Positions 63,949 to 64,000 of a stretch of 64,000 nucleotides of DNA are shown one piece after another. A program made the position numbers and the translations under genes. Source of the stretch: Nocardiopsis ganjiahuensis DSM 45031 (lineage in GTDB: Bacteria; Actinomycetota; Actinomycetes; Streptosporangiales; Streptosporangiaceae); assembly GCF_000341085.1 (NCBI RefSeq), contig NZ_ANBA01000014.1, forward strand, positions 124,001 through 188,000. Direction: 5' to 3'. The notes beneath the pieces were generated by a model that was not told the DNA's origin, ran no database searches, and saw only the letters and a program-made list of their open reading frames with translations. How positions within the stretch are numbered: position 1 is the stretch's first letter; each line of letters opens with the position of its first letter.

Positions 63949-64000
63949 CTATCCGCGGGGCCGGGCCCGGTCCAGGATCAGCTGGGTGTCCACGCCCCGG
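63949..64000 (-). CDS. Possible C-terminal end of a gene entering from the right edge
   Basis: On the minus strand the last 52 bases read RGVDTQLILDRARPRG followed by TAG at 63949-63951. The codons are GC-rich at third positions as in neighbouring genes, so this may be the tail of a gene in the same direction as glgX. Too short to identify. Confidence 0.3.
   Translation of the reverse strand, partial: RGVDTQLILDRARPRG

Overview
The window is a contiguous piece of a high-GC actinobacterial chromosome. GTG and TTG starts are frequent, intergenic regions are short, and there is an F420-type oxidoreductase, an FprA-type ferredoxin reductase, a DUF3000/RNase D/hemE block and a coproporphyrin-type heme cluster (hemE, hemG/cgoX, chdC/hemQ). 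The combination fits a Nocardiopsis-like member of the Streptosporangiales. That placement is an inference from gene content, not a database result. No rRNA, tRNA, CRISPR array or intact insertion sequence was recognised.

Layout. 1-5.4 kb: the end of an ECF sigma factor, an F420-type oxidoreductase, aconitase (acnA) with a two-site palindromic operator, an SRPBCC protein, and a displaced copy of the acnA 3' end plus its terminator. 5.5-18.25 kb: the most unusual part, a same-strand array of three tandem A/B pairs of predicted membrane proteins followed by two near-twin Ser/Thr protein kinases, closed by a strong terminator. 18.3-30.7 kb: AbgT-family transporter, P-loop kinase-like protein, a ROK regulator with a xylFGH-like sugar ABC operon, a styrene-monooxygenase-like gene remnant, a TSUP permease, dxs with a structured-looking leader, and fprA. 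30.7-42.4 kb: an accessory metallopeptidase/efflux/regulator zone with two MMPL exporters, an MFS-SDR operon, two TetR and one MarR regulators with visible candidate operators, and an Rpn-like nuclease. 42.5-49.6 kb: a fadA-fadB beta-oxidation operon, an ABC exporter, an FBP-type zinc protein and a TPR protein. 49.8-58.2 kb: RNase D, DUF3000, heme biosynthesis and phosphatidylethanolamine synthesis (pssA-psd). 58.4-64 kb: msrB, a small membrane protein, a GntR regulator, a RibD-like reductase and glgX.

The candidate undescribed system is the 5.5-18.25 kb array. Each full pair has an A protein (about 680 aa, two extracytoplasmic modules, four membrane segments) and a B protein (about 435 aa, signal peptide, one extracytoplasmic module, one membrane segment). 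All six A and B proteins end in a related predicted cytoplasmic module containing an (N/D)PLHG motif preceded by a cysteine and followed by CxxC. Start codons of B overlap stop codons of A in all three pairs. The two kinases downstream share an almost identical kinase domain at DNA level but have diverged, membrane-anchored C-terminal regions. I could not assign any of these proteins except the kinase domains to a family with certainty. A membrane-surface sensing or signalling assembly is an inference.

Regulation visible in the sequence includes paired palindromes upstream of acnA, a palindrome and promoter upstream of the sugar operon, TetR-type operators at both efflux loci, and two genes (fprA, hemE) whose start codons sit where the first transcribed base of a leaderless mRNA would fall.
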